Of a stretch of 64,000 nucleotides of DNA, positions 20,185-30,345 are shown in pieces. Location: positions 13,569,501 to 13,633,500 of the forward strand of contig NC_085129.1 in NCBI RefSeq assembly GCF_030269925.1, in the 5' to 3' direction. The notes beneath the pieces are model-generated. The model had not been told where the DNA came from, did no database searches, and saw nothing but the letters and a program-made list of their open reading frames with translations. The translations under genes were made by a program, and so were the position numbers. This DNA comes from Bombyx mori. Taxonomy: Eukaryota; Arthropoda; Insecta; Lepidoptera; Bombycidae. Within the stretch, counting starts at the first letter, position 1. Each line of letters begins with the position of its first letter.

Positions 20185-20370
20185 CTTGTCAGAAGTTAAC
20201 AACCGGTATGATTATTTGAGGACTAGAGTGCGGCAATTGCATTCTCTCCACGCTTATTTATTTGGGTCCGTCCCCCTAAATTACTTTCTGTGTCTTGAAA
20301 TCGCATCTATGATGAATTAGTATGTCATACTAAATCTGTGTGCCATAAAAACAGCGTAGTCAATCTATAA

Positions 20371-20833
20371 GAATATATAAATCTACAGTGGTTTTTACGG
20401 ATGTTCCGTTATAATTACTGAAGCATGCATCCGATTGACTTGAAATTTGGTATCTTACTGATGGTAGGCCTCTTGTGAGTCCGCGCGGGTGGGTACCACC
20501 GCCCTGCCTATTTCTGCCGTGAAGCAGTAATGCGTTTCGGTTTGAAGGGTGGGACAGCCGTTGTAACTTTACTGAGACCTTAGAACTTATGTCTCAAGGT
20601 GGGTGGCGCATTTACGTTGTGGATGTCTATCGGCTCCAGTAACCACTTAACACCAGGTGGGCTGTGAGCTCGTCCACCCAGCGAAGCAATAAAACAAAAA
20701 AAAAACTATGTAGAAAATACATGTACTTAATGGATAGGCTAATATTTATATGAGTGTTGGACTCCCTAATGATAATGACAATAAATAATAATGTTACTTT
20801 TAAATGCCCAGCGAAGCGGGCGAGTACGGCTAT
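20371..20833 (+). mobile_element. Helitron-like element HelD, carrying a Bm1 insertion
   Basis: The left part (TACAGTGGTTTTTACGGATG, CATCCGATTGACTTGAAATT) and the right end (TGCCCAGCGAAGCGGGCGAG, TACGGCTA) match the layout of a lepidopteran Helitron family whose terminus is a GC-rich hairpin followed by CTAG-like bases. Here the terminal bases read CTAT. A Bm1 copy (20457-20705) sits in the middle. The exact ends are uncertain. Confidence 0.5.
20457..20705 (+). mobile_element. Bm1-type SINE inside HelD
   Basis: Body from ACTGATGGTAGGCCTCTTG to CCCAGCGAAGCAATAAAACA with an A-rich tail; well preserved. Its position inside HelD makes it the younger insertion. Confidence 0.9.
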
Positions 20834-21207
20834 CTTATATTATATATTACGGATTGGGAATGGAAATTTAGATTGTTTTCCCGTTATATCAATAGTCAAG
20901 TAAAAAAACTTTAGTTGATGAATTTACAAGAGCCGCAATATATACATAGCTTTGCTCACGTATAACACATGCCCTGCATCCTGTTCTTGCTTCGCCCTCA
21001 TATCAACCAGTCCGGAACCCGTTCACATCAGGTAAAAAAAACCAAGCGTTATAGCGACATCAATAATTTAACGAAACAAAATTATTTTAACGAAAGACTT
21101 GCGATCGATATCTACTAGACTTTTACGTGTTTTTCGAATAATAAAATTAATAATCCGTTTCAACTTGCCAACGCAAAAGACATGGTGACGCAAACTTTAA
21201 AGGTTAT
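20834..21207. other. No recognised feature
   Basis: AT-rich sequence only. Confidence 0.5.
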
Positions 21208-21273
21208 TCTGATAGCTGATTAATTACTGACAGGACTCGTTCTGATAGCTGATTAATTACTGACAGGACTCGT
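21208..21273 (+). repeat. Exact two-unit 33-bp tandem duplication
   Basis: TCTGATAGCTGATTAATTAC plus TGACAGGACTCGT is repeated without a difference at 21208-21240 and 21241-21273, implying a recent slippage or short duplication event. Confidence 0.92.
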
Positions 21274-21610
21274 ACATTTTTAATTTTTCAATTAATAAGT
21301 TATAATGACACTATGCTTACTTTTTACGATACATCAAAACAATAAGCAAACGTTATTCTTGTGATCTGTCTATAAAGCAACCACTTCAGTCGGAACCACA
21401 GCCACAAAATGTGTTTAGCACAAACAAAAAGTTCAAGGCAAAATGAATATTTCTTAATGCCCAAAAAAATATGCGCTAACACAGTCCGCTTGGCACTGAA
21501 AAATTCAAATTACTCGTCAGGAGATTAACACTTCAATAACAAACCGTTGCTATTCACAAAGTCTTGGAGTAAAAAACAATTTTAAAAGAAATACAGACAC
21601 ACAGGCTAGG
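21274..21610. other. No recognised feature
   Basis: AT-rich sequence only. Confidence 0.5.
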
Positions 21611-21706
21611 TTACTGATGGTAGGACGCCTTGTGAACCCTCGTGACTGACTGAGACTGTCTCAAAATGGAATCACCTTTTGATATCTACAGGCTTTGGTA
21701 ACCATT
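21611..21706 (+). mobile_element. Decayed Bm1 remnant
   Basis: TTACTGATGGTAGGACGCCT and GTGAACCC resemble the Bm1 5' body; then fragments such as TGAGACTGTCTCAA and CAGGCTTTGGTAACCATTAA follow, with most of the middle lost. Confidence 0.55.
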
Positions 21707-22604
21707 AAAGAAAAGGTTGACCGCGAACACGTTCACTCTTCTACGCTAAAAAACCCCCGGTAAAGCAACGAGAATATTCTATTCAAGAAATGCGACGGTA
21801 ATAACCTTCCCTAAGGCTGCATTAATCTATAAATAGACGAACCCCTTTCGAATGATTCCAAGAAAATCTGACCGTCTAATTAAATCTATCCTGCTCTTTA
21901 CCCTTCAATTAATAAGAGACAAAGAACGTGTTTATATTTCGAAACATCGACCGCCACAACAAGACGATTGATGGCTTGGTTTGCTCATCCTAAAATAGAT
22001 TGAGACGGCAGACAGACAAAAAAGCAAATCACAAGCTCAGATTTGCCTTTGAGCGCTCATAATACGAGTCCTTGAAATTTGCTCGGCAAATGTTAATTGA
22101 ATTTACTGTTTTGCCTCGATCAAGATGGCCTTTGAATTCGCATTTGTGTTAAAGTTCTCCACTAGTACTTTCAAAGTTTGAGAATTATCTATAGATTACA
22201 TGAACTGTTGCTTTTAAATAAAATTATTTCTCTATCCTCCTCCTACTGATTTTCGTGATTCTGATCTGTCTTTGTCCTTAATAGCTTTAGTAGCATTACT
22301 AGCTCTCCGTCCGCAGTTTTGTCAGCGTTGGCTACTAGATGTTCTTTTGAGATTTGACCATTTAAGAGTGTAGAGTATTTTTTTTAAAACTAAGTCATAG
22401 TTTACCAATTGGTTAACCGATTTCAAAAACAAATGAGGCTTTCTAGACGAACCGATTTAATGATTCTTTTTTTCGAAAGTTAGGGCTTTTCATGATTGTA
22501 TGAATATCGAAGCAGTATATTTTTAGTTACCCTTAATAATGTTCTCATTTTATTTCATTAAAGTCGATTTTCTTAATGTTCTTAACAAATTTTTCATCAT
22601 CATT
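21707..22604. other. No recognised feature
   Basis: Unique sequence. Around 22080-22150 there are some TTAATTG-type homeodomain-like motifs, too common in AT-rich DNA to mean much. Confidence 0.45.
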
Positions 22605-22690
22605 ATCATCATCGTCCTATAGCAGTCCACTGCTGGACGAAAAGCCTCTAATTGCACGCCACTGAGCACCTGAACAAATTCCCATAGCAC
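22605..22690 (-). pseudogene. Possible retroelement polymerase tail relic
   Basis: Plus-strand CATCATTATCATCATCGTCC, TATAGCAGTCCACTGCTGGA, CGAAAAGCCTC resembles the reversed end of a LINE open frame: an F-x-x-A-V-D-C-Y-R-like end followed by a GAT/ATG-rich tail, as in the better example at 24775-24939. It is short and decayed. Confidence 0.4.
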
Positions 22691-23499
22691 TCCAGTTTAC
22701 CATACATAATAAGATTCTTCCTCGTTTCTGGATTTTTCCAACCGCGTCAAGTCGGATGAATGGTTTAGAAAAAGTAAGCTGAGAAGAAGTAAATCTTCTT
22801 TATTATTTAGAAAGTATATTAATATAATGAAACAGCGAGAAACTGCCATCGTTATTTAGCCCAGATCATTAAATTTTACCGGATCATCATATTATCATAT
22901 TATGGTACTAAAGGTAAATAGACTAAGTTGATTCAGCAAATATTTTCATACATATAAAAATTCTAAGAAAACTGAACAGTGCAACAACAAAATCAATTAT
23001 TAACATTTCATGCGCTATCAATAACTAACCAAATTTAGATTCGTTTGAATTAAGATGCACAATTTAAAAGCCTCACTTTTGTTGACCTATTGGCGTGCAA
23101 TAAACTATACTTTTACGAAATTTATTCATTAAACGTTCCGCATAGATGAGATAAGCGAGCGACATCAAACCTGCATGCGTTCTGCATACTTGTCTCAAAT
23201 AGTAATCAATGGACAGCACTAATTGACCTAAACGTAAATCGTTTACAAGCTTTCGCTTCGGTTGATAAACTATGACCAGATAAGCCGGTACATAGGGACA
23301 GATTTACAGCTCCTTATCAACAAGGTAGTTCTTAACCTCGATTAGCATTCGCTCCGGTCTTTGTGAGTTTGTTTATTGAAGTTTTAGTTCAGCGGCATTA
23401 TGAGTGCTTTTTAAACGAGTTGTACTTTTTTTTATAACCCCTTTATTAGCTATCCCTGTATTATTTGCATGTAACGGGTTTTTTATTGTCTTTTTAGGC
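22691..23499. other. No recognised feature
   Basis: Unique AT-rich sequence; no gene supported. Confidence 0.5.
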
Positions 23500-23708
23500 A
23501 GACGGATAGGTACCACCACCCTGCCTCTTTTTGCCGTGAAGCAGTAATGCGTTTCGGTGGGGCAGCCGTTGTAACTATACTTGAGACCTTAGAACTTGTA
23601 TCTCAAGGTGGGTGGCGCATTTACGTTGTGGATGTCTATGGGCTCCAGTAACCACTTAACACCAGGTGGGCTGTGAGCTCGTCCACCCGTCTATCAAAAA
23701 AAAAAAAC
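23500..23708 (+). mobile_element. Bm1-type SINE, 5'-truncated, internal deletion
   Basis: Begins at ACGGATAGGTACCACCACC. The segment between GTTTCGG and GGGGCAGCC is shortened (TTTGAAGGGT lost). Ends GTCCACCCGTCTATC plus A run. Confidence 0.88.
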
Positions 23709-24338
23709 ATTTAACATCAATTGAGTTGTGAACTCGTTTATCCACCTATACAATAAATTAAATTACCACATTTTTGTATTATCATAAGTTCGATTCTTTT
23801 TCTCAATTTTTTTCATCAATACAAGTATCAATACAAGCCGTTCACAGTTATGTAATGTCTTTACATTCCCCTCCACAAAAGAGCTTTCAAAAGCTCACTG
23901 AGCGATATACCGTGCGCCAGTAGTACCTTAGGATTAATAATGACCATAAGCATCGATCAGTACTCACAATTAAGAAGTACTACTGCCCATTAAGGCAATA
24001 AAAAATGTCTTTGACTTCGTGCTAAGTCGGCCATCTTGTCTGCGTTAGCAACATAGTAGCAACGCCTTAACATTGTAAGTTTACAGTAATGACTATTTCC
24101 CCTCGCTGAGAATTCCATCTCATCCGTGTTGATATATCAACTATATAATGCTATCATTAAAACTACTTTTACGGTTTAATTTCCCTTTTTTTTGTCATTA
24201 TTTTTTATTCCGAATATGAGTCTTCCGGGTCCACGAAAACAGTAAAGTCTTTGGAACTTCGAGAATAATCGGGAATAAATGCAAGATTAAACCCTAAAAG
24301 TACTTTTAATTGTGTTTACGGTTTTCCGAAAATCTAAA
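23709..24338. other. No recognised feature
   Basis: AT-rich sequence only. A fragment ATTGAGTTGTGAACTCGTTT near 23720 faintly echoes the Bm1 tail. Confidence 0.4.
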
Positions 24339-24383
24339 ATTAGATACTATATGTTGTTCTAGTAACAACATATAGTATCTAAT
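24339..24383. repeat. Perfect 20-bp-stem hairpin, 5-nt loop
   Basis: ATTAGATACTATATGTTGTT (24339-24358) and its exact reverse complement AACAACATATAGTATCTAAT (24364-24383) flank CTAGT. A perfect 20-bp stem with a tiny loop is too regular for background decay. It could give a short hairpin RNA, but the stem is shorter than an animal microRNA precursor. No repeat family in the window contains it. Confidence 0.9.
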
Positions 24384-24774
24384 GACCTAGGTCAGCACTA
24401 GTGAATAATATTTTTTCATTTCTCTCTTCTTTCTGCCATCTTTCTTGATCTTACATGGCGTACCATCCGGTTTTGGGTTGAAATCCGCTCTACGGTGTTT
24501 CCCGGGCGCTATTTTTTATTTATTTATACTTTATTTCAGTTTTTTTTTAAAAACATTTTGTTAGTAAAAATTACTTATAATATATGTTAGTAACTTAAAA
24601 AATCTAACACATAAATATCATTACATACAGGCTATTAATCAGCAGTCCCTCGATCTTGCTCGATATGATTTTCAGAAGACTGTTGCCACTGTCTCTGACT
24701 CGATGTAATAACGAGGCACTTCTCTTCCGCATTATTGCAAAGAAGTCATATAAGCTACAACATCACCATAATCA
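24384..24774. other. No recognised feature; T/A-rich patch
   Basis: Contains CCCGGGCGCTATTTTTTATT at about 24500 and TTTATTTATTTA-like low complexity after it. Possibly the margin of an old retroposon, not resolved. Confidence 0.4.
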
Positions 24775-24939
24775 TCAGCCTGTATCTCTCCACTGCTGGA
24801 TGTAGGCCTCTCCCATAGTCCGCCACAATGAGTGATCCTCCGCCTTCCGCATCCAATCTTTCCCAGCTTATTGCGGCAAGTCATCGATCCAAGGGGCAGG
24901 GGGACGCCTAACGCTGCGCTTACCGGTACGCGGTCTAAC
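24775..24939 (-). pseudogene. Non-LTR reverse transcriptase C-terminal fragment
   Basis: The minus-strand frame reads VRPRTGKRSVRRPPAPWIDD, LPQ, stop, AGKDWMRKAEDHSLWRTMGE, AYIQQWRDTG, stop. This is the classical end of lepidopteran LINE polymerases: R-x-R-P-P-x-x-W-x-D-D-(L/I), then W-M-R-x-A-E-D-x-x-x-W-R-x-(M/L)-G-E-A-Y-x-Q-Q-W. One internal stop and the loss of everything upstream show it is dead. A GAT/ATG-rich stretch follows the stop on the minus strand, as usual for these elements. It is next to repeat D (24950), which points the other way. Confidence 0.75.
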
Positions 24940-24949
24940 ATATCCTTCA

Positions 24950-25078
24950 TCAAACGAAGCTCTACTTAGCGGTAGGGAGTGACTTGGCTCTGCCATTGTC
25001 ATTGCTGACGTCCATGAGCGATGGTAACCACTCTCCGTCAGGTAGGCCGTATGCTCATCTGCCTACAAGAGCAAAAAA
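24950..25078 (+). repeat. Repeat D copy, best preserved
   Basis: Shows CTACTTAGCGGTAGGGAG, GACTTGGCTCTGCC, CATTGCTGACGTCCATGAGC, GATGGTAACCACTC, GGCCGTATGCTCATCTGCCT and ACAAGAGC followed by A-rich DNA. Related copies are at 680-800 and, reversed, 41016-41100. Probably the 3' end of a retroposon. Confidence 0.65.
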
Positions 25079-25320
25079 CAGACTATACTAAGAGCCCTGA
25101 CCACAAAAAAGAAAATTAGCAATACACTTACAAATATGTAATCGGTTAGCTCGCGTATTACATTCAATCACTCCCACTTGACGCCTACAATGTAATCAAT
25201 TTATATACACCAACTGCGGAATGACTTAGTGCTGATTGACTAATTTACAAACGACAAATTACATTTGTATGTTTTAAGTATGTGACGTAAGCACGCGAAT
25301 AAACTCAACTTCGCTTCGTT
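25079..25320. other. No recognised feature
   Basis: AT-rich sequence between repeats D and E. Confidence 0.5.
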
Positions 25321-25409
25321 TTCCGCTAGGGACGCTGTTCCAACTCCATACAAATTTAAGTTAACTTTTACGTGATAGAGAAGTTAAGAAACTCGCACTA
25401 AACACATTG
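25321..25409 (-). repeat. Repeat E copy 3
   Basis: TTCCGCTAGGGACGCTGTTC, CAACTCCATACAAATTTAAG, TTAACTTTTACGTGATAGAG, AAGTTAAGAAACTCGCACTA matches copies 1, 2 and 4. Confidence 0.72.
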
Positions 25410-25789
25410 TTCTATTAATTTATTAAGCGCGAATCCTACGGCTCTTTAAAATAAATATCTAAAAACGTGCGAATGAATTCAATGAAAAGCAACTTTAAAA
25501 TTTAAAGGCACTTTAAAAACAATCGAGCTAGAGTTAAAACAAGACTATTCTTTCTCGATCTCTTAGTACAGTCATCTCTTTGACTTCTCGGCTACAAACT
25601 CTTCCTCGTAATTCCGTCCGGGCACGGAATATAACTTATTATCTTGCATCGTAAGAGACAAGTAAACATTTTTGAAATGAAAGACTATAAAATGGCTCTT
25701 TGAAAAAAAAACAATTGTACATTATCTATATTTGGCACTTTTGGATGCTTCCTTAGTGTAAAAAAAATATCTTTCTTAGCCTTTATTAA
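25410..25789. other. No recognised feature
   Basis: AT-rich sequence only. Confidence 0.5.
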
Positions 25790-25960
25790 CCCATTGAAAT
25801 TCGCACCGGATCTTCTCGGTAGGTCGCGATTCTGATCCGGTGGTAGATTCTGTAAAGCACTGCTTTTTCTAGGGCTAGTATTAGCAAATTCTCTCAGGTT
25901 GAAAACCCTTGAGCTCACATACCCGTCTTAGGTTACCAGCGAATAGATAGGGAAAAAAAG
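25790..25960 (+). mobile_element. Repeat B copy
   Basis: CGCACCGGATCTTCTCGGTA, GGTCGCGATTCTGATCCGGT, GGTAGATTCTG, CACTGCTTTTTCTAGGGC, GAGCTCACATACCCGTC and AGGGAAAAAAAG give the repeat B order with its A-rich end, fixing the sense orientation. Confidence 0.78.
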
Positions 25961-26085
25961 TATTAAAAAAAAGCAAAGATTAAATTTTCAACGAACATTA
26001 ATCAATGAGGACTATAATATTAATTCTTGCACGACAGCTGATGCATAGCTCATCCGAACGAATGCTTAGTGCGCGTTCGTGTTCA

Positions 26086-26374
26086 TCTATATATATAAAA
26101 ATGAATTGCTGTTCGTTAGTCTCGCTAAAACTCGAGAAAGGCTGGACCGATTTGGCTAATTTTAGTCTTGAATTATTAGTGGAAGTACAGAGAAGGTTTA
26201 AAAGATAGATAAATATGAAAATGCTCCGAATTTAATACAAATAACAATTTTGTTTTTCATTTCTGTGTCCGCCGTCAGACGAATTTCTTTTGTTTGTTTT
26301 AAGTTTATTTTATACAAAAGTTTAGATATTTTATTTATCGATTGAGGCACTACGAAGTCTGCCTGGTCAACTAT
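26086..26374 (+). mobile_element. Non-autonomous Helitron, family HelB
   Basis: Starts TCTATATATATAAAAATGAA after an A, continues with TTGCTGTTCGTTAGTCTCGC, CTGGACCGATTTGGC, then CATTTCTGTGTCCGCCGTC and ends GCCTGGTCAACTAT where other copies read GTCAGCTAG. The terminal CTAG has mutated. About 289 bp. The apparent open frame from its internal ATG is shared by all HelB copies but is not a transposase. Confidence 0.85.
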
Positions 26375-27429
26375 TTTATGTATAAAAATGATATCGTATA
26401 ATTCTTAAAATAAGGTGTAATTTATAAACTCTTGTAACATTGAAATACGATCCTAACACTATCAATATCTGATATTAGTTTATGTTGAAATGAGAACTAT
26501 TATATAATAGAATTTTTTATTAATTTAGAAACCGATTTCACAGCCCTAGGCTTCAATAATGACATATAAGAACGAGTGGAGATTTATCGAGTCGACCAAG
26601 ATTGTTTTCAACTAGCTGAGCTACTGTAGTAAGGTTTTTCTGGCATAGATAAACGTTTGAACGAGAGATTAACAACCATCACCCACTTTGAAACAAATTT
26701 TCAAAATCTCTTGTCTCTTTTAGTTGTATTTTTTTAATTTAAATAACTTTATTTAGTTGCATCTTTTATTAAAACTTGTCCCAATAGATTCACCAAGATG
26801 TCTAATGGGGCAAATAGAAATCGACGCGACGATAAACGATGTTTTCCAAAATCCAAAACTACACTAAAGACTAATAGTATACTAGGTATAAGCGTTAGGA
26901 TATTTAATTAACTACCAAAGAAATTAAGAGACCTAGACGATTTTCATTTTAAGAAAAAACTAAAAGATAATCTTATTAGTGAAAATTATTATCACATGAA
27001 TGATTTTGTTAGGGACGACATTGAAAATATATGGATTTTTTAATTATTAGTTGAATTATGGATGGATGAATGAATGGCAAATTATATCATAATATCTTGC
27101 ACTGCACTAAAATTCGCATGTCAAATAATGACAAAGCATACACGCTGCTTTTAACTTCTGTAATAACTCATTTTCACTATGCTTAACGAATAAATGATTT
27201 CTTTCTTTTTTAATTTAATTCTACGTACATAATAATCTTCTATTGACTTGTCAAACACGAAGCAATTATGTTAAAACAATGTAATGTTCCTTTACATTAA
27301 ATGAATTCAATTTAATGCCAAGCTATCGGCCTTCAACCCACACCACCTCCATAGCTTGTCTAACCAATGTCTGGTGTCAATTGCGAATATCGATTCGTAA
27401 ATATATTGCTTTTGAATTGCATGTTATTC
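26375..27429. other. No recognised feature
   Basis: AT-rich sequence. The patch 26760-27060 contains GTCCCAATAGATTCACC and GAATGATTTTGTTAGGGACG; no family was identified. Confidence 0.45.
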
Positions 27430-27500
27430 TAGTCTAAAAAGACGCCTCGTATTCGTAACGAGTGATGCAACTGTGCCAGGGTTCAAATCCCGTCTCTAAT
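27430..27500 (+). mobile_element. Divergent tRNA-like SINE head relic
   Basis: AAAAAGACGCCTCGTATTCG, TAACGAGTGATGCAACTGTG, CCAGGGTTCAAATCCCGTCT parallels the Bm1 head with a B-box-like GGTTCAAATCC. There is no complete tRNA cloverleaf, and the Bm1 body does not follow. Confidence 0.45.
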
Positions 27501-27569
27501 TTTATAATAAAATTACTTGTGACTTTCACGATACGGAAATATAAACTTATTATTTATTATCTTCTATCT

Positions 27570-27859
27570 TCTATATATATAAAAATGAATTGCTGTTCGT
27601 TAGTCTCGCTAAAACTCGAGAACGGCTGGACCGATTTGGCTAATTTTGGTCTTGAACTATTTGTGGAAGTCCAGAGATGGTTTAAAAGGTACATAAATAT
27701 GAAAATGCTCGGAATTAAATAAAAATAACAATTTTGTTTTTCCTTTGATGTGTCCCCCTTCGGACGGATTCCTTTTGTTTGTTTTAAGTTTATTTTATAG
27801 AAAAGTTTAGGTCTTTTATTTATCGATTGAGGTACAACGCAGTCTGCCGGGTCAGCTAG
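27570..27859 (+). mobile_element. Non-autonomous Helitron, family HelB, intact ends
   Basis: Starts TCTATATATATAAAAATGAA and ends CTGCCGGGTCAGCTAG before T; 290 bp. It is the best preserved HelB copy here and can serve as the reference for the others. Confidence 0.9.
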
Positions 27860-28272
27860 TCATATTATAAATATGGAGCCCACAAAAAATAGAACTAGTG
27901 ATTAATTACCTATGGTAATATAGGATTTGGCATTTCATAATTGGTCTACCAAGCAATAACGCCCGCTCGGTATTAAATTGTGTACTCAACACAGTAAATG
28001 TAAGATATTCAATTTGTTGAGATTATACCTAGAAATTTTTTCTATCTTATTCGGCACAAGCGGAAGTGAAATGATGAGTTCGCATTAACAAATCCGATCG
28101 CACATTAAAGTAATTAATTTTAAACTAGCGAATTTCTAGAGTGAGAAAAAAAGCTAGACTTTTCTTTTGGATTCGTATTCTGTATAAATCAAACCTCACA
28201 CGGTCCGGAGGGCTACAGGAAGCTGGTCTCATTCATAAAGACAATAGTAGTACCTTATTTATTAATTTAAAT
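27860..28272. other. No recognised feature
   Basis: AT-rich sequence only. Confidence 0.5.
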
Positions 28273-28310
28273 ACTAGCTGACCCGGCAAACGTTATTTTG
28301 CTATATATCT
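28273..28310 (-). mobile_element. Helitron 3'-end relic
   Basis: CTAGCTGACCCGGCAAACGT preceded by A is, on the minus strand, a ...GGGTCAGCTAG end as in HelB, but the following sequence (TATTTTGCTATATATCT) is not HelB. Probably the end of a related family with the rest deleted. Confidence 0.45.
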
Positions 28311-28394
28311 ATTAGAAATCTTTTCTAAGGAATTTCTAGTGTAGAAAAAGAAAAACTAACATATTGTAAGGATGTGGTAAATGAGTGAAAGAGG

Positions 28395-28770
28395 CATCAC
28401 GTCCTTACGGATCCATCAGATCCAATAACCTTTGCATTACGACGCCTTCAGCTCTAACACTAGGAGCAGGCTTAGGGACCTCGGTAACCGTACTCGTCGA
28501 ACTCGACAAAGAGTTCGCCGTGCAACCTAACCCATGAATCAGCTCGCTGAGTTTCTCGCCGGATCTTCTCAGCGGGTCGCGATTCCGATCCGGTAGTAGA
28601 CTCATTCGCGAAGCAGCTGCTCTTGAGCTGTTAGGCCTCCTTCGGAGGCGCTCGGGTAGCTGTTAGCAAATCCCACCCCTCCTGGCCGAGCCTTTGCTCG
28701 CCCACCTGTCCTGGCGAAACTGGAAAGGCCTCCGGGCTACCAGTAATCCTTCAATCATAAAAAAAAAAAG
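28395..28770 (+). mobile_element. Repeat B2, longest copy, with polyA
   Basis: It contains the repeat B core (CTGAGTTTCTCGCCGGATCT, TCTCAGCGGGTCGCGATTCC, GATCCGGTAGTAGACTC). After this, instead of the standard B end, it has CTGTTAGGCCTCCTTCGGAG, CCTCCTGGCCGAGCCTTTGC, CCCACCTGTCCTGGCG, ATCCTTCAATCAT and an A run (28757 on). Upstream, GATCCATCAGATCC and GGGACCTCGGTAACC extend the homology shared with 19380-19435. The GC content is well above its flanks. It looks like the 3' untranslated end of a non-LTR element; the encoded part is missing. Confidence 0.75.
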
Positions 28771-29248
28771 AAAAAGAAAGAGGCATGTAGCGCTGTGAAC
28801 GATCAGGGAATATAAAAATAACAAAACCTCATATAACCTTCACCACCATTCGAGATACCTTAGTAAAAATAATAATGGTAGGGTTACTCTAAGACACATT
28901 TCTGGATATTAAATTATGACCAATGTTATACACTCTTGAACTCATTCAAGTGCATGGCCACAGAGCTTCCGTGTGGCCGATATAAGATTTATAGACTCAA
29001 ATAAAGCTATTAATTTTGTACACCAATACTTACCAAGGAATTTTAATATAATAGTAACGTTGTATATCGGATCTAGTCTTGTAATTATTGTAATGTAAAT
29101 CATACGTTTTATTATACTTTATTAGTCATTTGTAGAGTTGTATTTATGTCTAGATGTATAACTAAAGTGTTATTTGACGATTGATATTATATTTTCAATT
29201 AAAGATAACATTTCAATTAAAGATAACGATTGTACACAGTACAGTAAT
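28771..29248. other. No recognised feature
   Basis: AT-rich sequence up to the reverse-transcriptase relic. A short direct repeat, ATTTTCAATTAAAGATAAC / ATTTCAATTAAAGATAACG, is at about 29191-29228. Confidence 0.45.
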
Positions 29249-29488
29249 TTTGTACGGTCTGGATGGGCAAATGAGCTCATTGCCCAGTTTGAGGCTACGG
29301 AAACGTATTTTTTAAGGGTCAATGGAAAGAGGCCTAGGGGGCGTAGTCCCATGCGCTGGTCCGATCAGATCAAGACGACTTTGGAATCCAGCATCAATGT
29401 CGCTATCCACTGCGCGGAGGACAGAAGTGAATGGAAGAACATAGTCCTGACAAAAGTGCTCAGTAAAGGTCACGACCCTCAGAAATGA
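29249..29488 (+). pseudogene. Non-LTR reverse transcriptase C-terminal fragment
   Basis: An open frame reads FVRSGWANELIAQFEATETY, FLRVNGKRPRGRSPMRWSDQ, IKTTLESSINVAIHCAEDRS, EWKNIVLTKVLSKGHDPQK, stop. The G-(R/K)-R-P-x-G-R-x-x-x-R-W-(S/x)-D patch followed by A-E-D-R-x-x-W is the standard tail of LINE polymerases. About 80 codons are intact, but no catalytic motifs remain upstream. The related but more decayed tail at 55555-55773 shares GRSPTR and IEDRKTWGSIVDTTF-like residues. Confidence 0.75.
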
Positions 29489-30137
29489 GGAATACGACGC
29501 ACGGAGAAGGAGGAATGTAAAAGTAGACTAGGACAACGAATAGCAATGATTTTAATTTTTAAATTATTGTCGTGATATGAGAAACTTAAAAACTGTTAGT
29601 TAATTCAAGGCTCCAATTATTACCTTATGTAAGAATCCCTCCCTATCCTGGCAATATCAGTGAGACGTGGTACCGATTTTACTCAGGTTGTCCAAAAGAG
29701 TAAGGCTTTAATTCCAATAAGATACATTCTCAACTCTTGGTATTTATTAAGATCTTCCCTTTTCTTAAATACTCTAAAATTCTTAAATACACCGCACGGG
29801 TCCAAAGTTGAGAATCTATAGTGCTCTTCACGACAATCTTAGTGGACGTCATTATAATTGGCATTCAAGTCTCGACATCAATAGGCTCAATTAAATGTGA
29901 TTGTAAGTCCCGTCTATTGACTCCAATCATATTCTGCAATCTTACGAATCGATTCTCCGTACTGTATCCATTTATCATCTCTACATGTGACAATACTTAA
30001 ATTGTTCCGTTGATACATATTATGAGTTCAACCGCAAATGTGTATCGATAGCTTTACGACAAGCATACGACATAGCGACAAGCGTTATACAGCGGTTCGT
30101 CTGTAGATGCCTACAGTAAAAGCTTTTTATTCGCGGT
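29489..30137. other. No recognised feature
   Basis: Unique AT-rich sequence. Confidence 0.5.
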
Positions 30138-30345
30138 TTACTGGTGGTAGGACGTAGTCCACACGGGTGGGTACCACCATCCTGCCTATTTTTGCCGTGA
30201 AGCAGTATTGCGTTTCGGTTTGAAGGGTGGGGCAGCCGCTGTACTGTAAAAAGGGAGACCTTAGAACTCATATCTTATACTGGGTGGCGGTATTTACGTT
30301 CTAGATGTCTATGGGCTCCGGTAACCAATCAACATAAGGTGCATT
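30138..30345 (+). mobile_element. Bm1-type SINE, 3'-truncated
   Basis: Body from TTACTGGTGGTAGGACG through GGTGGGGCAGCCGCTG to CGGTAACCAATCAACATAAG; the end and polyA are missing. Confidence 0.87.

Noticed and set aside
24339..24383. MicroRNA precursor
   Set aside because: The stem is perfect and only 20 bp with a 5-nt loop; animal precursors have longer imperfect stems. Reported only as a hairpin.
26101..26208. Shared MNCCSLVSLKLE peptide as a conserved gene family
   Set aside because: It is the translation of the HelB terminus and recurs at 27583, 34146 and 47398 only because the Helitron does.
27430..27500. tRNA gene
   Set aside because: GGTTCAAATCC looks like a T-arm, but the acceptor stem and anticodon arm cannot be formed; it parallels the SINE head.
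29174..29250. Start of a functional gene for the 29.2-29.5 kb frame
   Set aside because: The protein part is only the end of a LINE polymerase; upstream codons are AT-rich filler without the catalytic domain.
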